A program made the position numbers and the translations under genes. From contig NW_014578021.1 in NCBI RefSeq assembly GCF_000485595.1, positions 1 through 28,532 of the forward strand: a stretch of DNA of 28,532 nt, written 5' to 3'. Position 1 is the stretch's first letter. The number at the start of each line of letters is the position of its first letter. The DNA is from Priapulus caudatus (lineage: Eukaryota > Priapulida > Priapulimorpha > Priapulimorphida > Priapulidae). Of this stretch, positions 1-9,949 are shown piece after piece. The notes beneath the pieces are model-generated. The model did not search any database. It was not told the DNA's origin and saw only the letters and a list, made by a program, of their open reading frames with translations.

Positions 1-666
1 CGCCTCTCCTTCTCTACAGTTCGACCAACAAAAATATTTGTCATAAAATTTGTTGTGTTAAAATAGTTGTTGAAACTGAACAACTTGAAATAAACTGGGT
101 AATAATATAATATAATAATAATATAATAATATATATATATATTTATATAAATATACATATATATAATATATATAAATAGATATATATTACCAAAGAGCGT
201 AATAAGAATGTCTAATACAACTCTTGATATATTACATATATTGTATTAATGTAAGCATACATATTTGATAAACTCATGTGCCATGGCTTTGCCTTCTATG
301 TTCTAGCTACAATAATTGCGTCAATAACTCAAGCATGCGAATAGCAGCAAATTGCCGGGTGCGAATAGCGAAAGCAAACGTGTCCTTGTTCGCACCGCGG
401 CGGTGCGAAATAGCGCAAATGTGTCCTTATGCACCGCGGTGGCGAAATCCTTTCGGATCTGATCACATGCAGCCTGGCGCCAACTTTTTGTCACATTCCC
501 CTGGATTCAAAAATGGCAGAACACGAGAAGTGCCTGTTTCCTTCCTTCGTAAAAAAAGTATAAATATCTCGTAGATAGTAATATCTGTGTGCATATAGTA
601 AGATTTATCTTACATGCTTCAACTTCCGCTCGGCAGCATCGCGCCACGTTGTTGTGTGTTGGTGTG

Positions 667-703
<37 letters not shown>

Positions 704-1417
704 TGTTTGTGGTGAGCCGTGTGTGCCGACTATTCCATGTAGTGGACAGACATTGCTCGATCTTAATTGACTATTTCAATTTCATTAAGTTAGTCAGCTG
801 GTAATCTTATTATCATTGAAATGATAGGATTTTAACTTTCTGCCAAGCTGTAGCGTCAATTTTTTTTCTCTCATTTAAAAGTATATCTTTACCGCAGTCC
901 GGACTATTTAAATGAACATTTCACCACTGAATGTTGAAAATTCATGTGCGGATTTCGTTATGATGTGCGCGCTTTCTATTCAAGCGTATATTTTAACTAA
1001 AATATTATTATTTAGAACACTGCGTTCGAGTTTGGCCTTCCGCAGCAGCAGCTCACAAAGTTCCAATCTGGCTGGCATTGACCTCACGCGAATCCCTAAA
1101 ATCCTTCTCAACACAGTTGACAGACACCGGTAACTGTTATTGCATATATCTGGTTTCTAGAATCCGTCCAAATGCAGTTTCGTTTGTTTCTAAACATTCA
1201 GACCTGGAGCTCTGTTTCTTCTCTCTTTAGATAAATTGACATTAATAACATTTCTCTACTCCAATCCCTGTCAATTTGATCAACGTTACGCCCTTCCTTC
1301 TCTCCAGTTCGCACCACAAAAATATTTGTCACAAAATTTTTTTGGTTAATAGTTGTTGAAACTGAGACAACTTGAAATAACTGGGTATAAATATATATAA
1401 TATATATATATATATAT

Positions 1418-1458
<41 letters not shown>

Positions 1459-2270
1459 TTAGATATATATATTACCAAAGCGTATTAAGATAATTCTTAA
1501 TACACTCTTGAGATTACATATATTGTATTATTAACATAACATGAGTAAACTCATGGTCATGGCTTGCCTTCTATGTCTACTACAATAATGCGTCAATAAC
1601 TCTAAAATGCGAAAGCAGGCAAAATGTGCCGCGGTGCGAATAGCACAAATGTCCTATGGTTCGCACCTCGCCGCGGTGCGAATAGCAGCAAAATGTGTCC
1701 TATAAGTCGCCACCGCCGCGTGTCGAATAAGCCAGCAAATGTGTCTTATTCGCACCTCGGCTATTCCTTTAAGATCTGATCACTGCACACTGGCGCCACC
1801 TTTTGTCTCATTCCCTGAGCAAAAAATGGCAGACAGGAATAGGTGCCGGTTGTCGTTCCTCCTAAAAAGTAAATACTCGTAATAGTAATAGCTGTGTGCA
1901 ATAGAAAATCTTCTATCATGCTTCACAACTTTGCTCGGGCAGCATCGCGCCAGCGTATCCCAGCTATGGCTAATGTATGGACCAAAATGGCGCTGCAACG
2001 TCGGTGCGCCGTTGACTGCCAGATAATATTCTTATCGGCCGTTCCTTATACGTTTCAAAACATCGAAGCCGGGCAGGCTGACAAGCGACGTGTGCATGGT
2101 AAAAATTGATCTACGCATGCTTTCACTTCGCTCGCAGCCATCGCGCCACGATTCCACAGCTAATCTAATTATTGGGCCATGGCGCTGCCAACGTCCAGTC
2201 GCCGTTGACTGCCGAAGGTAATATCTTCGCCGTTTTATACATTTAAAAGGGTGTGAACAACAAGTAGATA
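1..2270. repeat. Composite satellite, copies A and B
   Basis: Two head-to-tail copies of a long repeat. The anchor cgcctctccttctct at 1 recurs as cgcccttccttctct at 1289, a period of about 1288 bp. In order a unit holds: an AT-rich run (about 105-200; 1380-1475), a block beginning near the words ttgccttctatgt, GC-rich dyads (gtgcgaatagc), an ATG-led exon-like block (ATG at 513 and 1826), a variable number of 180-bp subrepeats, a GT run (copy A only, about 656-712) and a ~600-bp tail. Copy A has less than one 180-bp subrepeat and copy B about two. Copy B stops near 2270, where a different duplicated segment starts. The copies differ by many one-base insertions and deletions rather than mainly by substitutions. 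No coding gene is supported here; open frames across the GT runs are not real proteins. Confidence 0.85.
656..712. repeat. GT microsatellite in satellite copy A
   Basis: Nearly uninterrupted GT dinucleotides inside the composite satellite. The equivalent position in the copy at 5482-7190 carries a longer, interrupted GT run (6483-6680), so this block is length-variable between units. Confidence 0.95.
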
Positions 2271-2271
2271 G

Positions 2272-2632
2272 CGTCCCATATAGGCAGCAGGCCTGAATAA
2301 GCATCGAACAGATATTAATTAAAAATACTCACACTGTACTTCGCTTACACAACAATACACTTTATTCATGTTCAAATAACTACAGATTCATCTCTATGCT
2401 CCGCTCGAAACTTTTGCCAGTTCTATGATGCGAATTTCTACAAAGTTGTCTGACTAACATTTCATACACAAAAAAATGGCCGACGCGGCGACCATGGCTA
2501 CGCCACTAGCTGGAATGGTCACAATACACAACAAAACCAATTTTACTTCTAATGCTTTCTAGACGTCCACGAGGTATCTAACTTGCGTGCATAATCAAAT
2601 TATTGCAATCTAGTGCCGAATTTCAGCGAAAA
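2272..2632. repeat. ~350-bp duplicated segment, copy 1
   Basis: Runs from ataggcagcaggcctgaa to the A run near 2630 and is repeated in the same orientation at about 3982-4365. Shared words include gcctgaataagcatcgaac, gccagttctatgatgcg (with one indel) and tctagtgccgaat. Differences are mostly single-base indels. On the minus strand it contains AATAAAGTG. I see no conserved open frame. The two copies bracket the P450 fragment. Confidence 0.8.
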
Positions 2633-2768
2633 AAAAAAAATGAGAAAAAACTTAGGAACGTACGTTGGCCATCGGTAAAAGAGTCAGAAGTAACCGCATA
2701 CAAACATCACATAGCGCAACAACTGACTTGGCCTTGACGCAGCCTCTCAATTTCCTTTCTGTTTCTAG

Positions 2769-3301
2769 GAAACATTGTACGCTGTGATTCCTGCATATGT
2801 GTTACGGAAGCATCGAGTTGAACGGCTACAACATCCCAGCCTGGACAAGGGTGTTGGGCAACTTGACAGCTATCATGATGGACCCTGCGTACTTCCCTGA
2901 CCCAGAAAGGTTTAACCCAGAAAGGTTCATAGACAAGGATGGCAGTTTAGTGAAGAACCCAGCATTAATTCCCTTCTCGATCGGTACGTATCTAACTGAC
3001 AATTAAACAGATAATATCGAGTAATTAAATGCACGAGTAAAATCAAAATGATTCCATATTTCTCTTGGTAAATAAATGGTTACCATGATGAGAGATCAGC
3101 TAATATTGCTTACATTTCAGGCCGGCGCGTATGCCTAGGAGAAAACCTGGCAAAGGTTGAACTCTTTCTGTTCTTACAAGCATGTCTTGGCAGAACTTTG
3201 AATTGAAGCTACCGAAGGGCGAAACCCATCCATTTTTTGAAGGAATATATGGCCTCACATACGGACCTAAGGAGTATAAACTAAATTTTATTCCAAGATA
3301 A
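2769..3301 (+). pseudogene. CYP2-like cytochrome P450, last two exons, two frame breaks
   Basis: Encodes the C-terminal end of a microsomal heme-thiolate monooxygenase. Exon 1 (2769-2983) follows a TTTCTAG acceptor and starts ETLYAVIP, a worn form of the region after the ExxR helix. It continues with ELNGYNIP, the PERF-type motif DPERFNPERF and PFSI. The donor gtacgt at 2984 is phase 1. Exon 2 (3121-3301) completes FSIGRRVCLG, matching the heme-binding FxxGxRxCxG with its cysteine ligand, then ENLAKVELFLFLQACL. The intron inside the heme motif is typical of CYP2 genes. Two frame changes are visible: at about 2808-2812 before SIELNGY, and at 3189-3190 before QNFELKLPKG, where the original frame hits a stop at 3204. 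The last frame ends at a taa at 3299. An AATAAA run lies near 3389. No upstream exons (I helix, ExxR) are found. It may be a pseudogene or a real gene end damaged by assembly indels like those around it. Confidence 0.85.
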
Positions 3302-3900
3302 GCAAGCTATGCTTCAAGTGTTTTCAGAAAGTTGAGAACGTGGAATGGATGGAAAATTAGTTAATACAATATAATATAAATACGATCAATAAATAAATAA
3401 ATATATATTGATATATTATTATCGTTATTAATATTAATACAATAAAATATAGGAAATGCACAACATAGATAGGAAGGAAAAGAGTACACCTGCGCGTGCA
3501 CCCACGCACATAATACACCGGCGCGCACGCACCCAAGCACACAAGAGCTTAGAGACACGAAGGCACGCAAGCAGGCACGCGCACACATTTTTACCCGACG
3601 ACGTTATACTTTTGTCTATACCGCATTAACGTAAAAATGTTTCATGCATAAATCCTTTCAGCTGTGTGTTCTATCGACCTGTGATCCATCGTGACAAGGT
3701 CCACCGCAGAGATAACTTTCCGCAACTATCTTATAACACGTGTCCAGGCACGGGACCGCAGCAGTCCCGCTAACAAACACACATGTGACACACAGGAATG
3801 ATCTGAGCGGAATATAGATGGCAGCACAAGCAGACACATAGTTCAAATGGGTTGTGATTGGTTGTGACGGATTTTACGACCCATAATATCATTCATATAT
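3302..3900. other. Non-coding stretch downstream of P450
   Basis: Holds candidate polyadenylation signals near 3389 (overlapping AATAAA), an AT-rich patch to about 3450 and a CA/GC-rich patch (3480-3590). I see no supported gene. The two overlapping minus-strand open frames at 3357-3588 are low-complexity and show no conserved motif. Confidence 0.6.
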
Positions 3901-3910
3901 GATATTATAT

Positions 3911-3951
3911 CAGAGCATATAAATCAACCTCACGTTGATTTATATGCTCTG
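3911..3951. repeat. Perfect hairpin, 18-bp arms, 5-nt loop
   Basis: Left arm cagagcatataaatcaac at 3911-3928 and its exact reverse complement at 3934-3951, with loop ctcac. A related, less perfect hairpin with the same cagagcatataaat start is at 10496-10533, so this is a dispersed fold-back sequence and not a one-off. Confidence 0.9.
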
Positions 3952-3981
3952 ATTACATATAAGGTACAACAGTAGAGGGCG

Positions 3982-4365
3982 TCCATAGGCGGCAGGCCTG
4001 AATAAGCATCGAACAGATTAGTTAATCTCCATAAAATACTCACACTCTCTACTTCGCTTACCATCAATCACTACACTTTATTCATGTTAAAAATGAACTA
4101 CAGCCATCTCATGCGCTCTATAGCTCCTCGTGAAAACTGTTGCCAGTTCTATTGATGCGAATTTCTACATAAAGGGTCTGATCTACATTTCATACACAAA
4201 AACAGATTGCGACCGCGACCATGGCTACGCCACTAGCTGCAATGGCACAATACACCAACAAAACCAATTTTACTTCTAATCCTTTCTTAGACGTCCGACG
4301 CAGGCACTGAACTTGGTGATACATGCCCAAATTATTGCAATCTAGTGCCGAATTCTTCAGCAAAA
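3982..4365. repeat. ~350-bp duplicated segment, copy 2
   Basis: Second copy of the segment at 2272-2632, same orientation, with many single-base indels between copies. It ends in a similar A-rich run. The downstream flank (aagtcatttctagtatac) differs from the flank of copy 1, so the duplication ends here. If the minus-strand exon at 4428-4469 is real, this copy would lie in its first intron. Confidence 0.8.
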
Positions 4366-4427
4366 AAAATCGCCCAAAAAAGTCATTTCTAGTATACGAA
4401 ACTAGTGAAACAATTGCGAAGGCTTAC

Positions 4428-4469
4428 CTGTTGTACATCCTCCTCAAAGTGGAGCCGGGCGGCAAACAT
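4428..4469 (-). CDS. Possible first coding exon of an unknown gene
   Basis: Read on the minus strand, an ATG at 4469 opens a 14-codon frame, MFAARLHFEEDVQQ, that ends exactly at a strong donor, CAG|GTAAGC. Upstream on the minus strand is GCTGATTGGCTGGG, an inverted CCAAT box, about 45 bp before the ATG, as in many proximal promoters. I do not recognise the peptide and find no following exon downstream on the minus strand (towards 3900). This rests on context only; a chance match is possible because the frame is so short. Confidence 0.3.
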
Positions 4470-6482
4470 TTTTTCCACTTGTAGTCTCCGCGACCCAGCC
4501 AATCAGCGCACTCGACTTCCTCGAAGCAACAATGTAAAAACAGTACACACTATCGCTAAACCCTAACGCCGTACCGCCGTAACCGAACCCCTAACCTACT
4601 AACACTAACTTATAATCCAACCAGTACTATATAAAAACAATTATTAGCCAAAACACTATCTAGGTGGTCCGCCGAACTCAAGTGGGAAAACAAATTTCGC
4701 AATGCGCCGTGCATGGCTGGACAGCAGCGTGTGCGCGTCCATGGCGTTGAAGATATGATGCTGACTCTCCCACGGGCTTGCCACTTCGCTCGCAGACGCG
4801 TCGCACTTTGTGTGTGTGTGCGGGGGGCCGGGGTGTGTGGTGTGTGTGCTGTGTGTGTGGTCGACTATTATGCCCTAGGGATAGCAGGCACATCGCCCAT
4901 CTATGATCTCCGATCTTTCAACTGGTTCCATATAGGTTACGTGCTAGGCGCGGGTAATCCTGTGATTATCATTGATAAGTGATGAGATTTACACTTTCCT
5001 ATGCCAAGCTGTAGCGGCAACTTTTTTCCGTCTCACTTTTAAAATTATATCTTTAACCGCATGTCCGGAGGCTATTTAATGAATCATCTTCCACATGAAT
5101 GCGTAAAAATTCATGTGCGGACTTTCGGTACTGATGCTGTCCCGCTTTCTATTCCAGCGTAATTTTATCTAAAATATTGTTACGTTTAAAATCATTGGCG
5201 TTTGAGTTTGGCCTTCTAGCCCAAGTCAAAAGCTCACAAAGTCCACCAATCTGGCCCGTTGCGATTTACTCCGCGAATCCCTAAATCCCTTCTCAACACA
5301 GGTTCGACAGACACCGTAACTGGTTTATTAGCCATATGTCGGTTCTAGGGACCGTCCAAAATGCAGTTCGTCGGTCTTGTGTCTAAGCTTCAGACCCGAC
5401 GTCTTGTTTGTCCCTCTTCCGGCGATAATTGTAAATTAGACATTCTCCTACTCCAAATCCCCTGCTCAATTGATTACGTTACGCCCTCTCCTTCTCTACA
5501 AGGTTTCGACCACACAACCCAACATATTTGGTCAAACAAATTTTGTGCGTTAATAGTTGTTGAACGCTGGAAGAGCCCAACTTGAAATAAACCTGGGTTA
5601 ACCTAATATATGTATATATAGTATATCTCAAGATTTAGAATATATATATTTACCAAGAGCGTTATAAGAATTCTTAAAACCACTCTTGATATTACATTAT
5701 TGGTACTTATGTAACATTACATTGTAGGAAACTCATGTCATGTCTTGCCTTCTATGTTCTACTACAATAATTGCGTCATAACTCTAAGCATGCGTAAAGC
5801 AAGCCAAATGTGCCGCGGTGGCGAATAGCAAGCAAACGTGTCGCTTGTTCGCACCCCGCGGTGCGAATAGCCACTAAATGTGTTCCTTATTCGCCACCTG
5901 CTGGTGATTCCTATCGGGATCTGATCATGCACAGCTGGCCGCCCACCTATTTGTCAACATCCGAGTCAAAAATGGCCAGACAGCAAGTGCCGGTTTCGTC
6001 TCCTCGTAAAAAAATTTAATATGATCTTCGTAGATAGTAATAGCTCGTGTGCATAGTACAAATCTCTCTACATGCTCACTTTGCTCGCAGCCATCGCGCA
6101 ACGATCTCAGCTAGCCTAATGATGGACCAATGACGCTGGCAACCGTCGGTCGCGTTTGACTAGCCAAAGATATATTCTTCGGGTCCGTCTATACGTTCAA
6201 ACTGTAGGCCGGGCGAGGCTGACAGCGCGTGTGCATGGTAAAAAAATCTTGATGTCTACTCCGCTTTAGCTTCGCTCGTAGCATTTCGCGCCACGATTCC
6301 CAACTATGCTAATGTAAGGCAAATGCGCTGCAACCTCGGTCGCCGTTGACTGCCAAGATAATATTCTTCGGCCGTAATTATACGTTCCAAAGTGGAGCCG
6401 CGGTCAGGGCTGACAGTCAACGTGTGCATGTAAAATCTGATCGTACATGCTTCTACTTCGCTCCGCAGCATCCGGCGCCCAC

Positions 6483-6614
6483 TTGTGTGTGTGTGTGGTG
6501 TGTGGTTGTGTGTGTTGTGTTTTGTGTGGTGTGTGTGTGTGGTGTTGTGTGTGTTTGGTGTGTGTGTGTGTGCTGTGGTGTTGGTGTGTTGTGTCGGTAT
6601 GTTGGTCGCTGCGT

Positions 6615-6650
<36 letters not shown>

Positions 6651-6680
6651 GTTGTGTGTGTTGTGTGTGCTGTGTGTGTC
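6483..6680. repeat. GT-rich microsatellite
   Basis: About 200 bp of interrupted GT/TG repeats inside a satellite unit. It gives open frames in three registers full of Cys and Val, which are artefacts of the dinucleotide. Confidence 0.95.
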
Positions 6681-7339
6681 GACTATTTATCGTAGTGGAG
6701 CAGACATTCCATCTATTTGATCATACATTTTATAGAGTTACCGTCAGCCGGGTAATTCTTATTATCATTGAAGTGATAGGATTAACTTTTTGCCAACGGT
6801 AGCGTCAAATATTCTCCATTTTAAAAGTATATACTTTACCGCAGTCGCGAGCTATTAATGAAAATTCACCATGATCGACGAAATTTCATGTGCGGATTTC
6901 GGAATGATGTGCGCGCTTTCTATTCAGCGTATATTTTACTAAAATATTTTAATCTTTAGAAACACTTGCGTTCCGAGTTTGGCCTTCTAGCAGCAGCTCA
7001 CAAATGACCATCTGGCTGCATTGACTCGCGAATCTCTGAATCTTTCTCAACACAGGTGACAGGACACCGTAAACTGTTATCTGACATATGTCCCGGTTTC
7101 TACGGAGTTTTCGTCTCAAATGCGTTTTCGTTTTGTTCCTAAAGCATTCCAGACCGGCAGCTCTTGGTCTTCTCTCTCGTAGATAATTGTAAATAAGGCT
7201 AATAATGACCCTTCTGTAAATTACACTCTTGAATATGACGATATATCTGTATCTTATGAACCATACATTGAGATAAACTCATGTCATGGCTTGGCCTTCT
7301 ATGTTCTAACTGCAATAATCTGCGTCAATTTAATCTAAA

Positions 7340-7452
7340 CATGCCGAATGCAGCAAATGGCCCGGTGCGAATAGCAGCAAACGTGTCCTTGTTCGCATCG
7401 CCGCGGTGCGAATAGCAGCAAATGTGTCCTTATTCGCACCGCGGTGCGAATA
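7340..7452. repeat. Tandem GC-rich dyads, ~37-40 bp period
   Basis: About three tandem copies of a unit built on gtgcgaatagcagcaaa and gtgtcctt. 7431-7452 is a perfect 22-bp palindrome centred on ACCGCGGT; the copy near 7391 is slightly longer and imperfect. The same array occurs in the other satellite units (about 350-445, 1620-1760, 5810-5910), always just upstream of the ATG block. Confidence 0.85.
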
Positions 7453-7513
7453 TCATTTGCGGATCTGATCACTGCATACTGGCGCCACCTTTTGTCATAT
7501 TCCCGTGTCAAAA

Positions 7514-7570
7514 ATGGCAGACAGCGAGGTGCCGGTTGTCGTTCCTCCGCAAAAAATAAATATCTCGTAG
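7514..7570 (+). other. Exon-like ATG block repeated in each satellite unit
   Basis: In the cleanest copy CAAAAATGGCAG gives a good start context and a frame MADSEVPVVVPPQKINIS followed by TAG. The equivalent ATGs are at 513, 1826 and 5972; only the start and parts of the peptide survive there. In copy B the words CCTAAAAAGTAAATA could represent a splice donor. Upstream at 7488-7495 is a pyrimidine tract CACCTTTTGTC. The block may be a captured first exon of a gene, or a meaningless conserved stretch of satellite. I do not assign a product. Confidence 0.25.
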
Positions 7571-7582
7571 ATAGTAATATCT

Positions 7583-8101
7583 CGTGTGCATAGTAAAATC
7601 TGATCTACATGCTTCACTTTTCTCGCAGCATCGCGTCACGATTCCCAGCTATGCTAATGTATGGACCAATGACGCTGCAACGTCGGTCGCCGTTGTCTGC
7701 CAAGATAATGTTCTTCGACCGTTCTTAATTATACGTTCAAACTGGAGCTGGGCAGGCTGACAGCACGTGTGCATGGTCAAATCTGATCTACATGCTTCAC
7801 TTAGCTCGCAGCATCGCACCACGATTCCCAGCTATGCTAATGTATGGGCAAATGGCGCTGCAACGTCGGTCGCCGTTGACTGCCAAGATAATATTCTTCG
7901 GTCGGTCTTGTAATTTTAAACTGGAGCCGGGCAGGCTGACAGCACGTGTGCATGTTAAAATCTGATTCACATGCTTTACTGCACTCGCAGCATCGTGCTA
8001 CGATTTCCAGCTATGCTAATGTATGGGCAAATGGCGCTGTGACGTCGGTCACCGTTGACTGCCAAGATAATATTCTTCGTCCGTTCTTATACGATCAAAC
8101 T
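7583..8101. repeat. 180-bp tandem subrepeat, three copies
   Basis: Units start with cgtgtgcat at 7583, 7766 and 7945. Each contains ctgatctacatgcttcact, gattcccagctatgctaatg, gtcggtcgccgttgactgcc and actggagc.gggcaggctgacag. The last unit is cut at 8101. Copy number differs between satellite units (below one, about two, about two and a half, three), showing recent expansion or collapse within the larger unit. Confidence 0.9.
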
Positions 8102-8198
8102 GGTAATAAGTAAATCGTAATCCTAAATGTAAGCAGAAACGTATGAGAAACTTTAATGTTAGACCTTCATGGAAACCACTAACAATTTAATTTTTTAA

Positions 8199-8495
8199 AT
8201 GAACGAAAAAGCAATAATCAATTTAGAAACACCAGTAGGAAAAACGGATAATTTCATAACAAAAGAAATAGTTAAACAAGGAACTATATTAGGACCAGTC
8301 CTATGCTGCATGACTTTGGACTGTTTAAATTTCCTAAATAATGTGAAATACATGTATAGTGACACAATAGAAATCGGACCTTTACTATATATGGATGATA
8401 TTTTAGGAATAGGAGATCATATAACAATTACAAAAATCGCTCACTCATGTCACAGATTAGCACAATCAAAAAGATTAGAATTTAATTTAATTTAA
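8199..8495 (+). pseudogene. Reverse transcriptase core fragment
   Basis: Residues 7-19 (INLETPVGKTDNF) and 26-33 (KQGTILGP) match RT motifs before the catalytic loop; residues 63-73 (LYMDDILGIGD) hold the YMDD catalytic aspartates. The frame ends in a stop at 8493 immediately after a tttaatttaattta slippage-prone run. In the other frame the protein carries on as NKTNTMVMKFS, which is the usual next motif. So the break is a small insertion near 8480-8495. The N-terminal fingers and any upstream domain are missing. The ATG at 8199 is not a real start. Confidence 0.85.
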
Positions 8496-9100
8496 ACAAA
8501 ACAAACACAATGGTCATGAAATTCTCAAATAAAGAAAGGATAGAGAAAGATATATTATTAGGAAATCAGGTAATCAAAAAATGCACTAAATATACATATC
8601 TAGGCGATCTATTTAATGACAAAGGGGGGTTTAAGGACATGATAAAGGCACGATCCGATAAATGTAGATTCATGATGAGAGAAATAGTTTCAGGGACGGA
8701 GGAGCAAAATTATGGTAACCATACCATAGAAGCAAGAGTCAAATTATATGAATGTACAGTAATACCTCCTTTCCTGAACAACAGTGAAACGTGGACCAAC
8801 ATAACTAAGGAAGAATTTAAAATGTTAGAGGGCTTTCAAAATGAATGTATACGTAAAATAACAAAAGCCCATAGTAAAACACCATTGGAAGCATTAAGGA
8901 TAGAGTTGGGAATTTTACCAATAACTGATAAAATAGCATACAAAAAACTTATGCTACTTCAATATATAATTAAGTTGGAAAACAATAGATTAATGAAGAA
9001 AGTTTTTATACAGCAGATCAAAAAGGAAGGAAGAAACTGGGGAAATGAAATCCAAATAATACTAGATGAATACGAACTAGAAATATCATTACAGCCATAA
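8496..9100 (+). pseudogene. Post-RT (thumb/connector) region of the same retrotransposon
   Basis: About 196 codons continuing the RT. KYTYLGDLFNDKG near residue 27 is the conserved YLGd..n.kG segment after the RT core of R4/Dong-type elements. It is followed by a helical stretch with RVKLYECTVIPPFLNNSETW, a familiar pattern (…L……P..LYG.E.W) in non-LTR elements, and LRIELGILPI. A stop at 9098 ends the frame before the endonuclease part. Lys- and Ile-rich composition reflects the A-rich strand. Confidence 0.8.
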
Positions 9101-9329
9101 AATTAAAGCCAAAAAGAGCGCTGGAAAAAAAGTCAAAGATTCTATACTAAACGAGTAATTAAAAGAGACAATTGAAAACTAGAGCAAACAAAAATGAACA
9201 TGATAAACATTGAAAACATACGGATTGAAGGAATATATGAAAGTTATCATTTAACGATTCGTGTTTTGCATTTAAATGACAAACTGCATGATTGACCTAA
9301 AAGGATACTTTAAAATAATTTTTAGCGAT

Positions 9330-9415
9330 GATAAGTGTAATAGATGTAATAACGAGTATGAAAGAAGATATGGAACATTTATATAATTGTGATAGTTATA
9401 AAAAATATAAGGAGG
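9330..9415 (+). pseudogene. Restriction-like endonuclease CCHC remnant
   Basis: KCNRCNN in one frame (cysteines at 9336-9338 and 9345-9347) is followed two frames away by EDMEHLYNCDSY (His at 9377, Cys at 9389). Together they make Cys-X2-Cys ... His-X3-Cys next to an ED-HL pattern, which is characteristic of the C-terminal endonuclease of R2-superclade retrotransposons. A frame shift separates the halves near 9350-9360. Confidence 0.65.
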
Positions 9416-9626
9416 GACAAGAAAATAGATAAACTGAAAGGGTAACCATGGACTATTAAAACCAGAATTAGATTATGTACGGAAAATTCTGGCGATCCGT
9501 GACACTAACATGTAGAGAATAGAGGCGACGCTTTATCCCTTTGTTTTCTAGATGAACCCCGCACTCGTTGATTCGGGTGCCTTGTGAAATACAAGAGAGG
9601 GAACCAGATACAAGATACAAGATACT

Positions 9627-9949
9627 AACAGACCTGCATGAATACCTCCATGATATACTCTAATTAAGGGATAATTACAATTAAGACAACAATTGAATTA
9701 CGGTAGAGAGGCTGTGATCGCCGCGACGACTGGCAGACCTCTGCAGCATCCGTGACGGCGCGTTCATTCGCATCCTCGTTGCCGCGGGAATCTGGATCGC
9801 TTACTGCGTAGCCCACGATTACGTGGATAATAACGCAGGGACATTCTGTAAGGAATTAACGTCCAGGGCTATAGCTATAGCTATGAGGTGTGACCTAGCT
9901 TGGTGTAAAGCCAGGTAGTTAGCCTTTAGCCGAATGACACTGAAAGTGG
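9627..9949. other. No gene seen
   Basis: Moderately GC-rich DNA between the retrotransposon tail and the SINE, containing a short agctat tandem near 9871-9890. I see no conserved frame or RNA. Confidence 0.5.

Larger units (their letters stand above)
4770..8101. repeat. Composite satellite, copies C to D
   Basis: Continues the family seen at 1-2270. 4770-5481 is the tail half of one unit, including a GT-rich patch at 4803-4860. 5482-7190 is a full unit starting with cgccctctccttctct, with ATG block at 5972, 180-bp subrepeats starting near 6047, 6230 and 6423, and an interrupted GT run at 6483-6680. 7262-8101 is a front half with ATG block at 7514 and three subrepeats. The last copy is much cleaner than the others: its subrepeats keep regular spacing (183 and 179 bp), while earlier copies have frequent one-base insertions. 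The array ends at about 8101 against the retrotransposon. Confidence 0.85.
8115..9626 (+). mobile_element. Decayed R4/Dong-like non-LTR retrotransposon
   Basis: A 5'-truncated element. Reverse transcriptase motifs are in 8199-8492, the post-RT region in 8510-9097, and a Cys-Cys-His-Cys motif typical of the restriction-like endonuclease of the R2/R4/Dong/NeSL groups at 9336-9391. The 3' end may be the short tandem agataca repeat at 9606-9626, in the manner of tails of these elements. Frame breaks occur near 8488 and between the two halves of the CCHC motif, so no full protein can be made. The base composition (A-rich plus strand) differs from the flanking satellite. Clade placement rests on the QGT-LGP and YMDD motifs plus the C-terminal CCHC and is not a phylogeny. 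Confidence 0.75.

Noticed and set aside
6346-6802. Three overlapping Cys/Val-rich open frames
   Set aside because: They are translations of a GT microsatellite in different registers, with no conserved motif.
7583-8101. CRISPR array
   Set aside because: The 180-bp units are contiguous tandem repeats without unique spacers, in an animal genome.
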